From NCBI RefSeq assembly GCF_000429185.2, contig NZ_AUBJ02000001.1:992001-1056000 (forward strand): DNA of 64,000 bases, given 5' to 3'. Under the pieces are notes generated by a model. It saw only the letters and a program-made list of their open reading frames with translations. It did not search any database and was not told the origin of the DNA. Made by a program: the position numbers and the translations under genes. Below are positions 37,601 to 46,804 of this stretch, piece by piece. The stretch is from Actinoalloteichus caeruleus DSM 43889 (GTDB lineage: Bacteria; Actinomycetota; Actinomycetes; Mycobacteriales; Pseudonocardiaceae). The stretch's first letter is position 1. Every line of letters begins with the position of its first letter.

Positions 37601-38342
37601 CCAGCCGACGCAGCAGCATCGCCACATCCGTGCCCTGCGCGCCGTCGTAGGTGTGGAACTCGTCCACGACGACGTAGCGAACGTCCGCCCCGGCCCACAG
37701 CGGAGCGTCCGAGGAACGTTGCAGCAGCAGGTCCAGCATCTTGTAGTTGGTGATGAGGATGTCGGGCGGCGAGAGCCACATGTCCGAGCGGCGGGTGTGG
37801 ACTTTCTCGTACTTGATCGCGGCTCGTTCACCGATGTACAGACCCGCGTGCAGCCCGCTCAGCGTCTCGTGCTCGAGAAGCAGGGTGTTGAGACGGTGCG
37901 CCTGGTCCGTGGCGAGAGCGTTCATCGGGTACAGGAAGACCGCTTTGATCCCGTCGTGGCCGGCGGCCTTCTCCCGCACGCAGTGGTCAAGGATCGGGTA
38001 GAGGAAGGCCTCGGTCTTGCCAGAGCCAGTGCCCGTGGTGATGACGGTGGGCCTCGGGGTTCGACCAGCCGAGGAGCTGAGCCGCGCGAAGGCCTCCGCC
38101 TGGTGGGCGTACGGCGTCCAACCATCCTCGCGCTTCCAGTCCAGCAGCTCCCGCCAGCTGGAATCCGCGGTCCGGAAGGGCGTGCGGACGCGCAGGAACG
38201 GGCCGCGGAACATGCCGGAGGTCTCATCCCCGAGGAACCGGTGCAGCGACTCGCGTGCGCCCTCGTCGCTGAGGGCGTAGGTTGTCGACAGGTACTGCAG
38301 CAGGCTTTCCTTGAGCCCACGTGCTTCGAGCGTCGGCCTCAC
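31626..38342 (-). CDS. Giant YprA/DruE-type helicase with MZB/DUF1998 and nuclease-like tail
   Basis: The 2238-residue superfamily 2 helicase has Walker A TGTGSGKT (103-110), YPMNALATDQA, DEFH box (227-230), TSATL, and a second RecA domain with TPTLEMGIDIGDL and QQVGRAGRRTG (about 1080-1125). Several zinc-type Cys pairs are spread through it (CRDCG, CPACG, CPVC, CQDCG with CPRCG, CTGCG). The MrfA-like MZB/DUF1998 signature is RLPGGTGYLHRLTDP with CQCKDEGRLACHRC near 1680-1715. A C-terminal part near 1840 (TVYLDGHRYHATPRHN, RVVFQITWDDL) resembles a DUF559/Vsr-type nuclease fold. In DISARM these functions are split between DrmA and DrmB, and in Druantia one DruE protein carries them. GTG 38342 overlaps the upstream stop (GTGA). 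Confidence 0.85.
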   Translation of the reverse strand: MRPTLEARGLKESLLQYLSTTYALSDEGARESLHRFLGDETSGMFRGPFLRVRTPFRTADSSWRELLDWKREDGWTPYAHQAEAFARLSSSAGRTPRPTVITTGTGSGKTEAFLYPILDHCVREKAAGHDGIKAVFLYPMNALATDQAHRLNTLLLEHETLSGLHAGLYIGERAAIKYEKVHTRRSDMWLSPPDILITNYKMLDLLLQRSSDAPLWAGADVRYVVVDEFHTYDGAQGTDVAMLLRRLAAAVGTPEPARPLGRICPVATSATLVSDIGADTSTLLDVATQVFGTEFTSDAVIGENRQPVDEFIPVQDFDPVLPFPLPEQLAALPDPGTDEEALADLVEAVTGTRDLNPFVLGANLKKHMLTSAVLRSLDGVVRTGSEILDMMWRTGAQSWVQAITRHPEVAAKALARFVGLLSMARDPESTPERSRPFAHVEVHQWARSVSRLVRGVLPWPKAEFRWDTAGTNDAQGASHGRTAPMTVATSGQSANLFLPAIYCRDCGRSGWAVFSPESDDQVVEFDSHKIRRASTSQDKIRVRNLIAATDREARDGSGIAPTAVAARPSRDKGALAHGAGGFVRVLDGPERRLRPPSPTKDYEQATGEPRLTACDSTFVLVNVGETANTAAAEDWCPACGERNAIRYLGTGAAALAAASVTQLFTGGELDEDQAEDKTLMFNDSVQDAAHRAGFVASRSYTFSLRALLKKHLSEERPTSLNDLIADVVAATTDPRTLSAVVPTDLHDHRGVERLLSGQGRGGDLRTWRLVGERLAFEALMEFGFRSRNGRTLELTRTAAAQVRIPDTAAAVELVKAAHLESQGGGLVFDEQDDRRYLAFLRVLLERLRTRGAIKHRWLEGYLREAGTSRYHVWGGRPPGMRAFPKGVGAPRFLLGHPKAASEFDFATGRLSWYERWAQRCLELPREQVPAFWGRLLPGLATAGLLSVGTPKDSSARIYGLRPGHIDIRLLTDDEVNTAFVRCPVCSWEQTVHPSLLEQWHGQPCPSYRCRTGRLVAGDRPAELGIHQRDRDYRGDYYRRLYRRAGTYQVITAEHTGMLSRPERERVEAAFKHGSGFKDPNVLSCTPTLEMGIDIGDLSAVVLAALPRRPASYAQQVGRAGRRTGNAFLLTIADRSRRDLYFLDQPREMIDGRVLPPGCHLSAIEILRRQYLAHVLDLAARGRLLRGDGVPLRALPRQAPALFGPSGYLADLVEVALAQGEQLVEGFLALFPAGVNEEAQADLRSYATRGLRSAVEEAERGWRRNEDILRTRLRMIDEAHGELHESDPEQARQKAELDAERRAVGKRLLEHGMTPAQNAMCDLGLLPNYALIDTVTTLNATLYWSEGADPATGKERFTSRLRSYDRPRRYALAELAPGNTFYVNGYKHEITGLEIGTTVHRQWQHWRFCQDCGFVRTENAVEDRSPCPRCGSARIADDGSCLHRVVEPAAVTSRGKREDARIGDDKDDRDRRFYTVIDAVDIPLDAIEPGTSWRHATQTFGVDFCRSATVRRVNVGLTRFDRSLEDDLAGQPVRLSPFHVCTGCGAATADGKPVFDHDTDALTSSAARNPKVKHHQPWCPLRRGRRQGNVEQVPVLLAHQLRTEALRVLLPAATVLIDEKAYSFRAALRLGVDRHFGGDPQHLDTTVASMPDPETGERRHFLVLFDRLPGGTGYLHRLTDPLAFRATLADARRTLLTCQCKDEGRLACHRCLHRYTDERYQDIVSRREALEILGDLLGTVDDHGRTLADTWAVEKVPHTGLIGLDKQVESDLEARFLAALRGWVHTDENATLDEDGRASGYLRFADTHGVINWRLTAQQDLDRTRTDFTFERVDGPRHSVTVYLDGHRYHATPRHNRLADDCDKRNQLRIDGRVVFQITWDDLDLFEQRNTRTKPVWPPYRGRAQDAAKGLYEVSGGQRAQLADAVFVNPISSLLAYLRRPDPMLWARRAKALVAGLLATSPTPVHQGVDRAGVEVALRAELAGREVDVASANAGPWHVMRGTDQSGLPLVFAFDTHDEASEVETRWSAIAILDDSAEALRADENKLRWRSWLYWTNLLQFLSHAEGDGVQLTTGRAPAFPVETLHVCGGREKLSLPTEPTTPRENAEPDHALSVTAQGVARLPRDASWDEEILPILEEDEPESALTRLAALLAEHGKRAPVFGHELGEPRWQADFAWPDSRVRVAVVSEPDGDHDVEAMNRDRAYVEAGWTARSAHDWLDHLDSLLDLLPDAEGTAAR

Positions 38343-41300
38343 GTCTGCGGCACCTCCTGGCGGGCCGGGTCCCACTCGCCCCGCGCGACGGCGGCGTCAA
38401 GACGCGCCTGGAACACGGCGTGCGCTTCCCGCATCTCCGTCTCGCGATCGGCCTTGTGGAACGGAGCCGTGTACCCCTCCGGCACCGGGACGGTATCCGG
38501 AGCGGCCCGGTACGCCTCGAACTGGGCCCAAGACTCCTTCGACTGCCGCTGACCGGAGGTGCGGGGGTTGCCCGCCAGCTTCCAACCGTCGGCGTCGAAC
38601 CAGGTCACAGCCTCGTACTTCCGCAGCACGGGGAAGCGGCCCCGGTAGGCGGCGATGAGGGCGTCCGCGTCCATGCCGAGCCAGACGGCCACCAGGGCGT
38701 CGATCTCGACCAACGCGGAACGACGTGCCCGCTCGGATCGCAGCGGAGTATCCGGCCGCCACTCCGGCCCAACGTCGTGCAATGGCTGAAGACCCGGCCA
38801 GTCGTACACCCAGCCTTCAGCCTGACTCCAGACGGGTGAATACAACTCAGCCCACAGTCGACTATAGGCATTCGTGAGGCAGTTGAGCCGCAAGGTTCTG
38901 AGCAGCAATGCTGAAGCAAGTGGGTGTTCCGACGATGGCGCGGGTAGACGCCCAGCACGACCGACATCGAGGTGGCGAGTACCGGTCGCGCGCAGCAGAT
39001 AGTCAACCGGAAGCGCCGCCCACATTCCCGCCACAAGCGCTGTCGTCAGGTTCGACGAAATCCAGGAACTGCGAACGACGTTCGCATGTGCCGGGCCGGG
39101 AGGGATGAGCGCGGCGTACAAACTGCGCTCAGTGTTCGGTGCCACCATCTCACGCCACGCGAGGCGGTAGAAAGCAGTGTATCGGCGTCGGGCTCTACTG
39201 ACGAGCAACGCGTCTATCCTGTCGGCAGTAGCGTCTCCCCCGGCTTTCGAGATCTGCTGCCGTGCACGAGTGATTGCTTTCTCGTCCACTCGAAGACGCG
39301 AGAGGGCACGATCGTCAACCCAGCGGCCCTGCGCCGCTAGGTATTCGCGTGTCATCCCCTCTACCCGCACGTACTCAGTATCAGGCACGAAGTCCGGAGG
39401 TAGCTTGACGAGATCCACACCGCTTGGGTCGTTGCTGTTGGCGTCGTGCCGCTTGAACACCGGGGTGGCGACGCCCAACTGGATTCCTTTGAGGATCACC
39501 CTGCGCCAGCTGTCAGGCTGGTACTCCTGCCCGGTGGCAGCATCTCGACGATTGTAGTCGATGAGGCCCTCTTTCTTGGCTCCGCTCTCGTGATAGCCAG
39601 GACTGATTTGCGGCGACAAGGCTCCCAGTCGTAGCGGGTAGTCAGCGAGGGCCTGAATGGCCGTCGCTTCCGCCGTGCTGACCGGGAACAGCAGGCGAGC
39701 CTGTTCAACCGGCTCATCCTCCTGGTCCAGCAGACGTTGCCAGACGGCGAGTTGGTCCAGGTCGACTGGAACGACCCGGCTCCTGTGCGGCCGCTCGTCG
39801 AACTCGCCGTTGCGGTAACGTATTCCCGGCACCTCGCCCGATCCGTCATGCTGAGCCGAGTACCGAAGTGCATCCGCCGAGACCAACCACGACAGGTGGT
39901 CGAACCTGATCTCTCCCGGGCGACCGTAGATATGCACACCAAAGTGAGCAACGTCCCCGACCGGCCGAGGAAAGAACCGTTGGCCCGCGTTGACGAAGTC
40001 CCCATGTATTCGGAGTCGTCGATAGGCAGCCTCTCGAATTTTCCCCTCCTTGTCACCAGTGAAGTGAGTACCCGGGTGGACCAGCCCCGCCGTTCCCGCC
40101 CCCGAGGCGTGGGCCCACACCTGGGACATGAACGCCCGGTACAGGTCCGGCTGAGTACCGACCAGGAGGGGGTAGACCTGCGGCGAGCCGAACAGGGCGA
40201 CCTGGCCTGTCGTGTTGGTCAGTTCGCCGAGCACGTACTCGAGTACGCGTGAATCCCGAAGGAGCTCATCGGTGCGACGCTTCTTTTCCCCGGTGGGCGC
40301 CTCTTTGTCCAACTCGAACCACGGCTCGTGCTCGGCAAGGACGGCGGACTCGTTCCACCGGGGTCGTACCCACGGCGGGTTTCCGACCTGGAGGTCGAAA
40401 CCGCCGCCCTGCGCGAACACGAGCGCGAACTCCAGTTCCCAGTGCAGAAAGCCCTGTTGTGTCGCGATGTCCCGAACCGTGTGCAACCAGGGGAACCGCT
40501 GCTCCGGGTCCGCCGTGTCCATCCCCATGTACGACGGTAGGACGGCCTCGAAGTCCTTCAGATCATCCAGGTTGTTGAACTGGCTGATGATCTCGTCCTC
40601 ATGCACGTCCCCGGTGCCGAGCATCGCCTCCAGGAAGTCCAACCAGTCGTCGAGGCCCTGCAACGGGATGGTGTTCCGCAACGAAGCGGCTTTCGGCTTC
40701 GCCTTCGGCGAAGACCTCGGCTTGACCCTGGTGGTCTCGACGATCAGTTCACCCTCTGGCCGCGGCTCCAGGTCCGCGAGCGAGGTCTGCTCAGGCCCCA
40801 CGGCGAACAACGCGAAGCGCTCCTCGACCTGGGGCCAGGACGTCTTCGCGACTGGCGTTTCACCCAGCAGCGCGGTGACCGCCATGGCGTCCACGGTGCC
40901 TGTTTCCTCGTACGCCCCGTCCGTGCCGTCGAGCAACGCGACCTTGTCGACCGGCCAGAACCACAACGCGCACCAGGCGTCCATCACGGTCTTCAGCCGC
41001 CAGTAGGGTGTGTCGACGGCGTTGAAAAGGTCCTCGAAGACCTGCTCCTTGGGCACGGCGTGCTCCGGCCGACGGAGGAAGCCGTACTCGGGATCGGCCG
41101 GGTCGGCGCCCCAGACGTCGATCCGGCGCGCGATCGCCTGTTCGGAGATCTCCATCCTCTTGATGACGAGCGCCCACAGGAACTCCACTCGCCTGGCGAC
41201 GTCACGCAGCCGGGTGAACTGTGAGCGGGCCTCGGGCTGCGGTCTGCCGTTCCTGAGCTTGGGTTCGCCCGTCTTCTTGTTCAGGTGCGCCGTGCTGCGC

Positions 41301-43765
41301 TTCGGTCGCTGCAGGATGCCCTTCTTCCACGCCGCGAGCTGCCGCGCCTCGCTTCCCGCCAGTTTCTTGGCCTCGCCTGCCCCGGCGATCGCCGCCCATC
41401 CGGGGTTCGGTAGGAGGAACTGGTGCACCGCGTCTGGTGGCAGCGGCTGCTCCACGCCGTCCTTCAGGAACGGCAGCGGGGTCGGCGCCAGCCCGCCCTT
41501 CGACTTCAGCCATGCCTTCGTCTCCGAAACGTCGTCCCCGGCGTAGACCGCGCGTCGCCCGCCGATGAGCGAGTTGCCCCGTCGAAGGTGCAGGCCGAAC
41601 CAGGGCGCCCGCATACCGGGATGCATGGTGTTCAGCCACAACGACACCTCGGCGAGCTCGACGCCGGTCGCGTTCAGGTCCACGCCGTACGCGTTGTGCA
41701 ACGCGATGTACGCCTTGACCTTCTGCTTCTCGGTCAGGGCATCGGCCGGCGGGATGGAGACCCCGAGTTCGTCCTGCCGTCGCCGCAGGTATTCCTCGGC
41801 GACCTGGTTGATCGCCTCGTTGAGGAACGCGCCGGATCCGAGTGCCGGCTCGCAGATCTTGTACGTCAACAGCTCCGCGGCGCGCGTTGTGATCGTGTTT
41901 CCCTCAGCGTCCCGCTGCTGGTCGAGCCGATGCTTCAGCGCGAGCTCGACCGTGACCTTGGTGAGCGACTCGGGCGTGTAGTACGAGGCGGATGTCTCCC
42001 GGTCGCGTCCGGCCAACCGGTAGACGAACGTGCCAGCCGGGTAGCGCTTCGGACCGCGAAGACCTCGGTGTGCGTCGTGTTCGTCGTAGGTGACGAGCGT
42101 GCTTTCCGGGTAGTCGGTCTGCCGGCGGGCGGGGATCAGCCACGATCCCTTGTCCGGGTCTCCTCCCTTGGCGACCTCGCACAGCTCCTCTTCGGCGATG
42201 ATCCCGGTGTAGGACATCAGGCCCTCATAGACGGCGCCGAGCTGGTTGATGCCCAGGTTGCGGTAGGAGATGAATCCCCCTCGGTCGCCGCGCCGGGTGG
42301 CCTTCTTCATCGTCAGCAGCCGCAGGACCTCGTGCAACGCGGAGTTGCGCAGCCGGAGGTCCAGGAAGGTGCTGCTGTTCTCGGCACCGCGCGGATCGCT
42401 GACGCCTCGGCCGATCAGCCGAATGGCTGTTGGCTCGAACAGTTCGCTGCGCAGCGGCTCGAAGCGCAGGCCACGGTCTTCGCTTCGGCGTTCCGCCTTC
42501 GACTTCCGGGTTATCTCGTCGTCGCCGGGCAGGTCGTCGTCGGACTCCGTGCCGTAGGGCCGGTGCCCGTTGTTGACCTTGTCGAAGAGGACGTGCAGCG
42601 ATTCGAAGAGGTGAAAGCCGTTCCTCGCTTCCTCCTCGACGAGCTGCTCGTCGCGCTCGACGAGCTCGCGCAGCCGGGCGACCGAGTAGCCGGCCTCGTA
42701 CGAACCATCGTCCGCGGGAAGGATGCCCAGCTCGGGTCGGGCTTCGGCGTACAGCAGGAACAGAATGCGATAGAGGTAGCGCAGCGTCTCCCGGGTGAGC
42801 TCTTTGGCGAACGGGATCCGGGCGTCCTCGACCTGCCGTGGTTCGATGCCGGCCGCATCCAGCCGTGCGAGCACCTCATTGGCGATGATCTCCACCGAGC
42901 GCTGGAGACCTTCGCGGAGCTCTCCCGAGACTCCGACCGCGTTGTCGGTCGACGCCTTGAGTAACACGTCGATCAGTGGACCCGTGCCGTCCCCGCCAGG
43001 AGCCAGCATCTCGTGGCTGAACAGTGCGGCAGCGGTCGCGAGTTCGCCGAGTTGCCTGCGGTCGTTGCGCTCCAACGCCGCGTCCAGGTTCACGGCGAGG
43101 AAACGGCCCTCGGCCCACGCCTGTCGGTCGGCGAGCACGATGACTCCGCCGCACAGCATGATCACGAAGCGCGGTGGCGCGCCGCCAGCCTCCTCCAGCT
43201 CGCTCTGGAACAACCAGGTGGCGAGGGCCGGTCCTGTCTCGTACGACTCGCTCGCGCCCAGCCGCAACGGATGTAGCAGTCGGCCCGGGCCGTCGGTGTC
43301 GAGGGCCGAGTCGGTGATGGCGGTCCAGCCGCATTCGATCACGACGATCCCGTCGTCGTGCCAGGCGGTCTCGACGACGTGTTCGCGGCCGGCCCGGTAG
43401 ACCGTCAGCTGGGTGGGGCCTTCCACGTAGCCGAGGGCAGCGAGAACCTTCTGGTGCCAGACGCCGAGTCTTTTCACCCATTCCGGGTTGTTGTGGGTGC
43501 GCAGCCGCGCGGCGCACTCGTCGTCGTCGGCCGCGTCCTGCTCCGCGCACTCGGCGAAGTAGGTGCGGACTCCTTCGCCCAGGTAGTCGCCGCGGAGATC
43601 CCGCAGCTTCTGCCTCGGTGTCCTGCGCTGGTCGTGCTCGTCGCTCTCCCGCAGTGACCAGGTGGCTAGGAGCCCCTTCTTGAGATCCACGCCCAGCTGG
43701 TCCGCGAAGTAGTGCGCGGAGAAGTACTCGCCCCGGTTGGTGAAGGAGTCGAAGACGGTGCTCAT
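38339..43765 (-). CDS. Large Eco57I/PglX-type N6-adenine DNA methyltransferase (DrmMI-like)
   Basis: The 1808-residue protein has SAM-binding motif I PALGSGAFLN near residue 638 (preceded by KICE) and the catalytic motif IV NPPW near 1127 (LQVGNPPWVRPRW), the order seen in Eco57I-like gamma-class adenine methylases. Long N- and C-terminal regions probably hold target recognition; there is no recognisable nuclease motif. DrmMI of class 1 DISARM and PglX of BREX have this build and mark host DNA as self. ATG 43765 overlaps the SNF2 gene stop by 4 bases, and its own stop overlaps the giant helicase start, so all are translated as a unit. The usual DPACGSG reads EPALGSG here. Confidence 0.88.
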   Translation of the reverse strand: MSTVFDSFTNRGEYFSAHYFADQLGVDLKKGLLATWSLRESDEHDQRRTPRQKLRDLRGDYLGEGVRTYFAECAEQDAADDDECAARLRTHNNPEWVKRLGVWHQKVLAALGYVEGPTQLTVYRAGREHVVETAWHDDGIVVIECGWTAITDSALDTDGPGRLLHPLRLGASESYETGPALATWLFQSELEEAGGAPPRFVIMLCGGVIVLADRQAWAEGRFLAVNLDAALERNDRRQLGELATAAALFSHEMLAPGGDGTGPLIDVLLKASTDNAVGVSGELREGLQRSVEIIANEVLARLDAAGIEPRQVEDARIPFAKELTRETLRYLYRILFLLYAEARPELGILPADDGSYEAGYSVARLRELVERDEQLVEEEARNGFHLFESLHVLFDKVNNGHRPYGTESDDDLPGDDEITRKSKAERRSEDRGLRFEPLRSELFEPTAIRLIGRGVSDPRGAENSSTFLDLRLRNSALHEVLRLLTMKKATRRGDRGGFISYRNLGINQLGAVYEGLMSYTGIIAEEELCEVAKGGDPDKGSWLIPARRQTDYPESTLVTYDEHDAHRGLRGPKRYPAGTFVYRLAGRDRETSASYYTPESLTKVTVELALKHRLDQQRDAEGNTITTRAAELLTYKICEPALGSGAFLNEAINQVAEEYLRRRQDELGVSIPPADALTEKQKVKAYIALHNAYGVDLNATGVELAEVSLWLNTMHPGMRAPWFGLHLRRGNSLIGGRRAVYAGDDVSETKAWLKSKGGLAPTPLPFLKDGVEQPLPPDAVHQFLLPNPGWAAIAGAGEAKKLAGSEARQLAAWKKGILQRPKRSTAHLNKKTGEPKLRNGRPQPEARSQFTRLRDVARRVEFLWALVIKRMEISEQAIARRIDVWGADPADPEYGFLRRPEHAVPKEQVFEDLFNAVDTPYWRLKTVMDAWCALWFWPVDKVALLDGTDGAYEETGTVDAMAVTALLGETPVAKTSWPQVEERFALFAVGPEQTSLADLEPRPEGELIVETTRVKPRSSPKAKPKAASLRNTIPLQGLDDWLDFLEAMLGTGDVHEDEIISQFNNLDDLKDFEAVLPSYMGMDTADPEQRFPWLHTVRDIATQQGFLHWELEFALVFAQGGGFDLQVGNPPWVRPRWNESAVLAEHEPWFELDKEAPTGEKKRRTDELLRDSRVLEYVLGELTNTTGQVALFGSPQVYPLLVGTQPDLYRAFMSQVWAHASGAGTAGLVHPGTHFTGDKEGKIREAAYRRLRIHGDFVNAGQRFFPRPVGDVAHFGVHIYGRPGEIRFDHLSWLVSADALRYSAQHDGSGEVPGIRYRNGEFDERPHRSRVVPVDLDQLAVWQRLLDQEDEPVEQARLLFPVSTAEATAIQALADYPLRLGALSPQISPGYHESGAKKEGLIDYNRRDAATGQEYQPDSWRRVILKGIQLGVATPVFKRHDANSNDPSGVDLVKLPPDFVPDTEYVRVEGMTREYLAAQGRWVDDRALSRLRVDEKAITRARQQISKAGGDATADRIDALLVSRARRRYTAFYRLAWREMVAPNTERSLYAALIPPGPAHANVVRSSWISSNLTTALVAGMWAALPVDYLLRATGTRHLDVGRAGRLPAPSSEHPLASALLLRTLRLNCLTNAYSRLWAELYSPVWSQAEGWVYDWPGLQPLHDVGPEWRPDTPLRSERARRSALVEIDALVAVWLGMDADALIAAYRGRFPVLRKYEAVTWFDADGWKLAGNPRTSGQRQSKESWAQFEAYRAAPDTVPVPEGYTAPFHKADRETEMREAHAVFQARLDAAVARGEWDPARQEVPQT

Positions 43766-46700
43766 CGGGTGGTGCCTCCCACGGCGGACAGCGGCTCGAG
43801 GACGGCGAGCAGGCGCAGCATCGGTGCTCCGGACGTCCGCAACGACGAGATGAGGGTTTCGCGCCGACTCGCGGTGAGCCTGACGCCGTGTTCGCCCCCT
43901 CGGCCGGCAGCGAATAGCGCCTCCTGCTGCCATTGCCGCACGCGCCTGCTGTAGGGCTCGAGAACCCGGTCGATGCGCTCCGCGTACTCGTTCTCCCGAA
44001 GCACCAGGTACCGTTCGGCTTCCTCGACCGCCTGTGGGACAAGGCGCTGCAGCCCGTCCCGGTCCTGCGGTGTAGCACGGCCAGGCATGCGCGGTCCCAC
44101 ACCGCACAGTTCCAGGAACTCCGCGTTCATGGGCACTACCTCGGGCCTGTCGGGTAGACCGAGTACGGCCATCCACTCGACAACGGTCGGCCTCCCGAGG
44201 GCATTGGAGTAGATCCCCTGGACGAGGAAGACCGGGCCGTCCAGGTGCTCGTGGGGTGTGTAGGCCATAACGAACGCCTCGTCGTGGCGGACTGAGGCGA
44301 GAGCCTTGTCCGTCACCCAGTCCAGCACGGGGTGGACATCGGACACGTAGCTGACGTTGGGCCACAGCGTCGTCGACGAGTCACGCGCCGCCCTCAGCCG
44401 CTGCTCCGCCAGCTTCTTGGAGAAGGTGATGCGTAGGCGGCCTGGCCTCGCCGAGGTCGGCAGGATGCCCTGTTCATCGAGATAGGACTTGGGCAGCGCC
44501 TTGAACCGGTACCGCAGGTCAGTCGGTGGTTCGAAGGCGATGGTGCCGTCCTCGTCACGACGCAGCGCCAGGTCATCCTCCGGACGGGTCGGGCAGATGT
44601 GGCGCAACGCTTCGTCGAAGTACGCGGCTGTGGACTCGAAGACTGACGGGACTGTCGCGAGGGGGACCTCGGCGTTGTCAGGTTTCGCGCCCACGTTCCC
44701 CAGCAGGTTGGCGAGGAAGCCGGCGCTGCCCTGGCGTGACTGCCTGATCGAGGTCTCGACGGTGCGACCAGCGAGGAGGTCCCTGGTGAGACGGTTGTCC
44801 TCTTCCTGAGCCCGGTACAGTCCGGTGACCGCCTCAGCCGATCCTTCGATCTTGTGGGCCTCCTCCTCCCGCCGGAGTAGTTTGGCGCCGACCAGCCGGT
44901 CATCGAGTGGGAGGATCTCACTGGTCTCCTCGTCCTCGCGCCACTCGATGTCGCTGGTGAGGACGAGTGCGCGGAACTCGGGGGGCTGCTGCTGACCGTA
45001 GCGGTCGATGCGTCCGTTGCGCTGCTCGATGCGGATCAACGACCACGGCAGGTCGTAGTGGATGAGCTGGTTGCACTGTTGGTGCAGGTTGACGCCTTCG
45101 GAGGCGACATCGCCGGTGAACAGGATGCGGGCCGGATCGTCCCGCAGACCGAACTTCTCGACGATCTTCTTCTGCTCGTCCTCGCCGGTGGCCTCACCGT
45201 GCATCACCTGCACGACACCTCCGTAGCCCAGCCACGGCTTGTTCTTGTCGTCGCTCCCGCCCCGAGGGAATCCCAGCTGCGCCGGTACGACCTCGGCGAG
45301 CCACTTCAACGTCGCGATGCGCTCCGAGAAGACCACGACACGCCTCGTCGACCCAGGGCCGACCTCGAGTTCCTTGAGCACCGCCACAAGTTTCGCCAGC
45401 TTCGAGGAATCAGCGTCCCCGATCTGGGCGGCGAGGTGGTCGAGATCCGCCAATGCCGCCCGCTCGGTCTCGCTGGGAGTCTCGGCCCTGGTCAACGTGC
45501 GCAGCCGCGACCCGATCGTTTCCCGCAACGCGCGGTGGGAGGAGAGGAATGATTTGAACAGGGTGTACGGGAAGAGCTGGTGAGCGCTGGCTGAGTCGAC
45601 CGTGCGGTCGCGCGGAAGCCAGCGGGAGGCGAGCTCCTCGAGGACCGCGTCTTCCTTGCTCGTCGCCCTGGCTTCCACCGACAGCGACGGTCCCCGGTCG
45701 GCCCAGGCGCCCTTGAGCGAGTCACGCACTTCCCCGGAGGTCTTCGTCCTACGGATGTAGAGGTGCTCAAGGTTCTTCACGTCGTAGTTCGACGGGTTCG
45801 CGATCGCGGCCTCGTCCAACAGCGCGATCAGTTCGGCGAAGGACTCGGCGTTCCCGTTGTGCGGGGTCGCGGAGGCGAGGAGCAGGGCATCGGTACGGCG
45901 GGCGAGCAACTTGGCGAGCGCGTTGTTGCGCGTACCACGGTTGACCAGGTTGTGGGACTCGTCGATGACGACCGCATCCCAGTTGGTACTACCCAGGTGG
46001 TGCGCGTAGACGTCACTTTTCAACGTATCCACCGAGATGATGGAACGCTTGAAGTAGGCGAAGGGATTGCGCCCGGCCGGTATGTCCTGCTGAATCCGCT
46101 GGATGCCGGTCGAGTCCAGCCGGATCAGTGGGATGGAGAATCGGGTCCACAGCTCACGTTGAAACTGCTCTAGAACGTGGGCGGGGGTTACCACGAGGAT
46201 TCGCTCGCCACGTCCACGGCGAATGAGCTCGGCGAGCAGGAGACCGATCTCCAAGGTCTTGCCCAGGCCCACGACGTCCGCGATGAGGATGCGGGGCTGC
46301 GGGTTCTGTGCCGACAGCGCAAGCTCCGCTGGACGCAACTGATGGGTCTGTTTGTCCATTAGGAAGCTGTCAGCGAGCGCGAGCCCGTGCTCTGTCTGCG
46401 GCAAGGCGGTCTTGCGGATCGCCGCCTCCAGGTAGAGGCGCGCCCGGCGATGGTTGGGGGAGTCGTCGGCGACCAACCGGGTTTTTCTCGGGTCGAGCAC
46501 TTCGATACCGGACGGCTTTTCGAGCTTCTCGTAGAAGACGGCGTCAGTTCCTCGAACGAACGGGGAGACGCCGGTAACCTCGAGCATCCAGCCGTCGTGT
46601 CGAGTGTTGCTGACCTTCTTCACCAGCCACTGCTCATCGCGGATCCGCACCTGCGCGCCGGGCGCGTACCTCGCGGTGGCCTGAGGGACCTCCCGCACCG

Positions 46701-46773
46701 CTTCGATCTCATCAGCGACGAGGTCCCGGCTATCTTCCCACCCGGCGATCCCGGTCAATCGAACTCCATTCAT
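43762..46773 (-). CDS. SNF2-family helicase (DrmD-like)
   Basis: The 1003-residue protein has an N-terminal region of about 125 residues with an SH3-like fold (GAQVRIRDEQWLVKKVSNTR). A Swi2/Snf2 ATPase core follows: DVVGLGKT near 166, VVTPAHVLEQFQ, DESH near 269, SATPHNGN, and a second lobe with FTGDVASEGVNLHQQCN and EQRNGRIDRYGQ near 586. A helical C-terminal part completes it. This is the layout of DrmD in class 1 DISARM and of HepA/RapA-like remodellers. ATG 46773 follows GGGCGAG. A longer upstream reading contains a cysteine-rich stretch overlapping the kinase gene and was rejected. It begins the 4-base-overlap chain of the operon. Confidence 0.88.
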   Translation of the reverse strand: MNGVRLTGIAGWEDSRDLVADEIEAVREVPQATARYAPGAQVRIRDEQWLVKKVSNTRHDGWMLEVTGVSPFVRGTDAVFYEKLEKPSGIEVLDPRKTRLVADDSPNHRRARLYLEAAIRKTALPQTEHGLALADSFLMDKQTHQLRPAELALSAQNPQPRILIADVVGLGKTLEIGLLLAELIRRGRGERILVVTPAHVLEQFQRELWTRFSIPLIRLDSTGIQRIQQDIPAGRNPFAYFKRSIISVDTLKSDVYAHHLGSTNWDAVVIDESHNLVNRGTRNNALAKLLARRTDALLLASATPHNGNAESFAELIALLDEAAIANPSNYDVKNLEHLYIRRTKTSGEVRDSLKGAWADRGPSLSVEARATSKEDAVLEELASRWLPRDRTVDSASAHQLFPYTLFKSFLSSHRALRETIGSRLRTLTRAETPSETERAALADLDHLAAQIGDADSSKLAKLVAVLKELEVGPGSTRRVVVFSERIATLKWLAEVVPAQLGFPRGGSDDKNKPWLGYGGVVQVMHGEATGEDEQKKIVEKFGLRDDPARILFTGDVASEGVNLHQQCNQLIHYDLPWSLIRIEQRNGRIDRYGQQQPPEFRALVLTSDIEWREDEETSEILPLDDRLVGAKLLRREEEAHKIEGSAEAVTGLYRAQEEDNRLTRDLLAGRTVETSIRQSRQGSAGFLANLLGNVGAKPDNAEVPLATVPSVFESTAAYFDEALRHICPTRPEDDLALRRDEDGTIAFEPPTDLRYRFKALPKSYLDEQGILPTSARPGRLRITFSKKLAEQRLRAARDSSTTLWPNVSYVSDVHPVLDWVTDKALASVRHDEAFVMAYTPHEHLDGPVFLVQGIYSNALGRPTVVEWMAVLGLPDRPEVVPMNAEFLELCGVGPRMPGRATPQDRDGLQRLVPQAVEEAERYLVLRENEYAERIDRVLEPYSRRVRQWQQEALFAAGRGGEHGVRLTASRRETLISSLRTSGAPMLRLLAVLEPLSAVGGTTR

Positions 46774-46804
46774 CAACTCGCCCGTCCCGCCCGCGCGGAA
46801 ATGG

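Noticed and set aside
38339-43765. BREX identity for the adenine methylase operon
   Set aside because: The methylase is PglX-like in build, but no PglZ, BrxC or BrxL partner is present; the SNF2 and YprA neighbours fit DISARM-type systems better.
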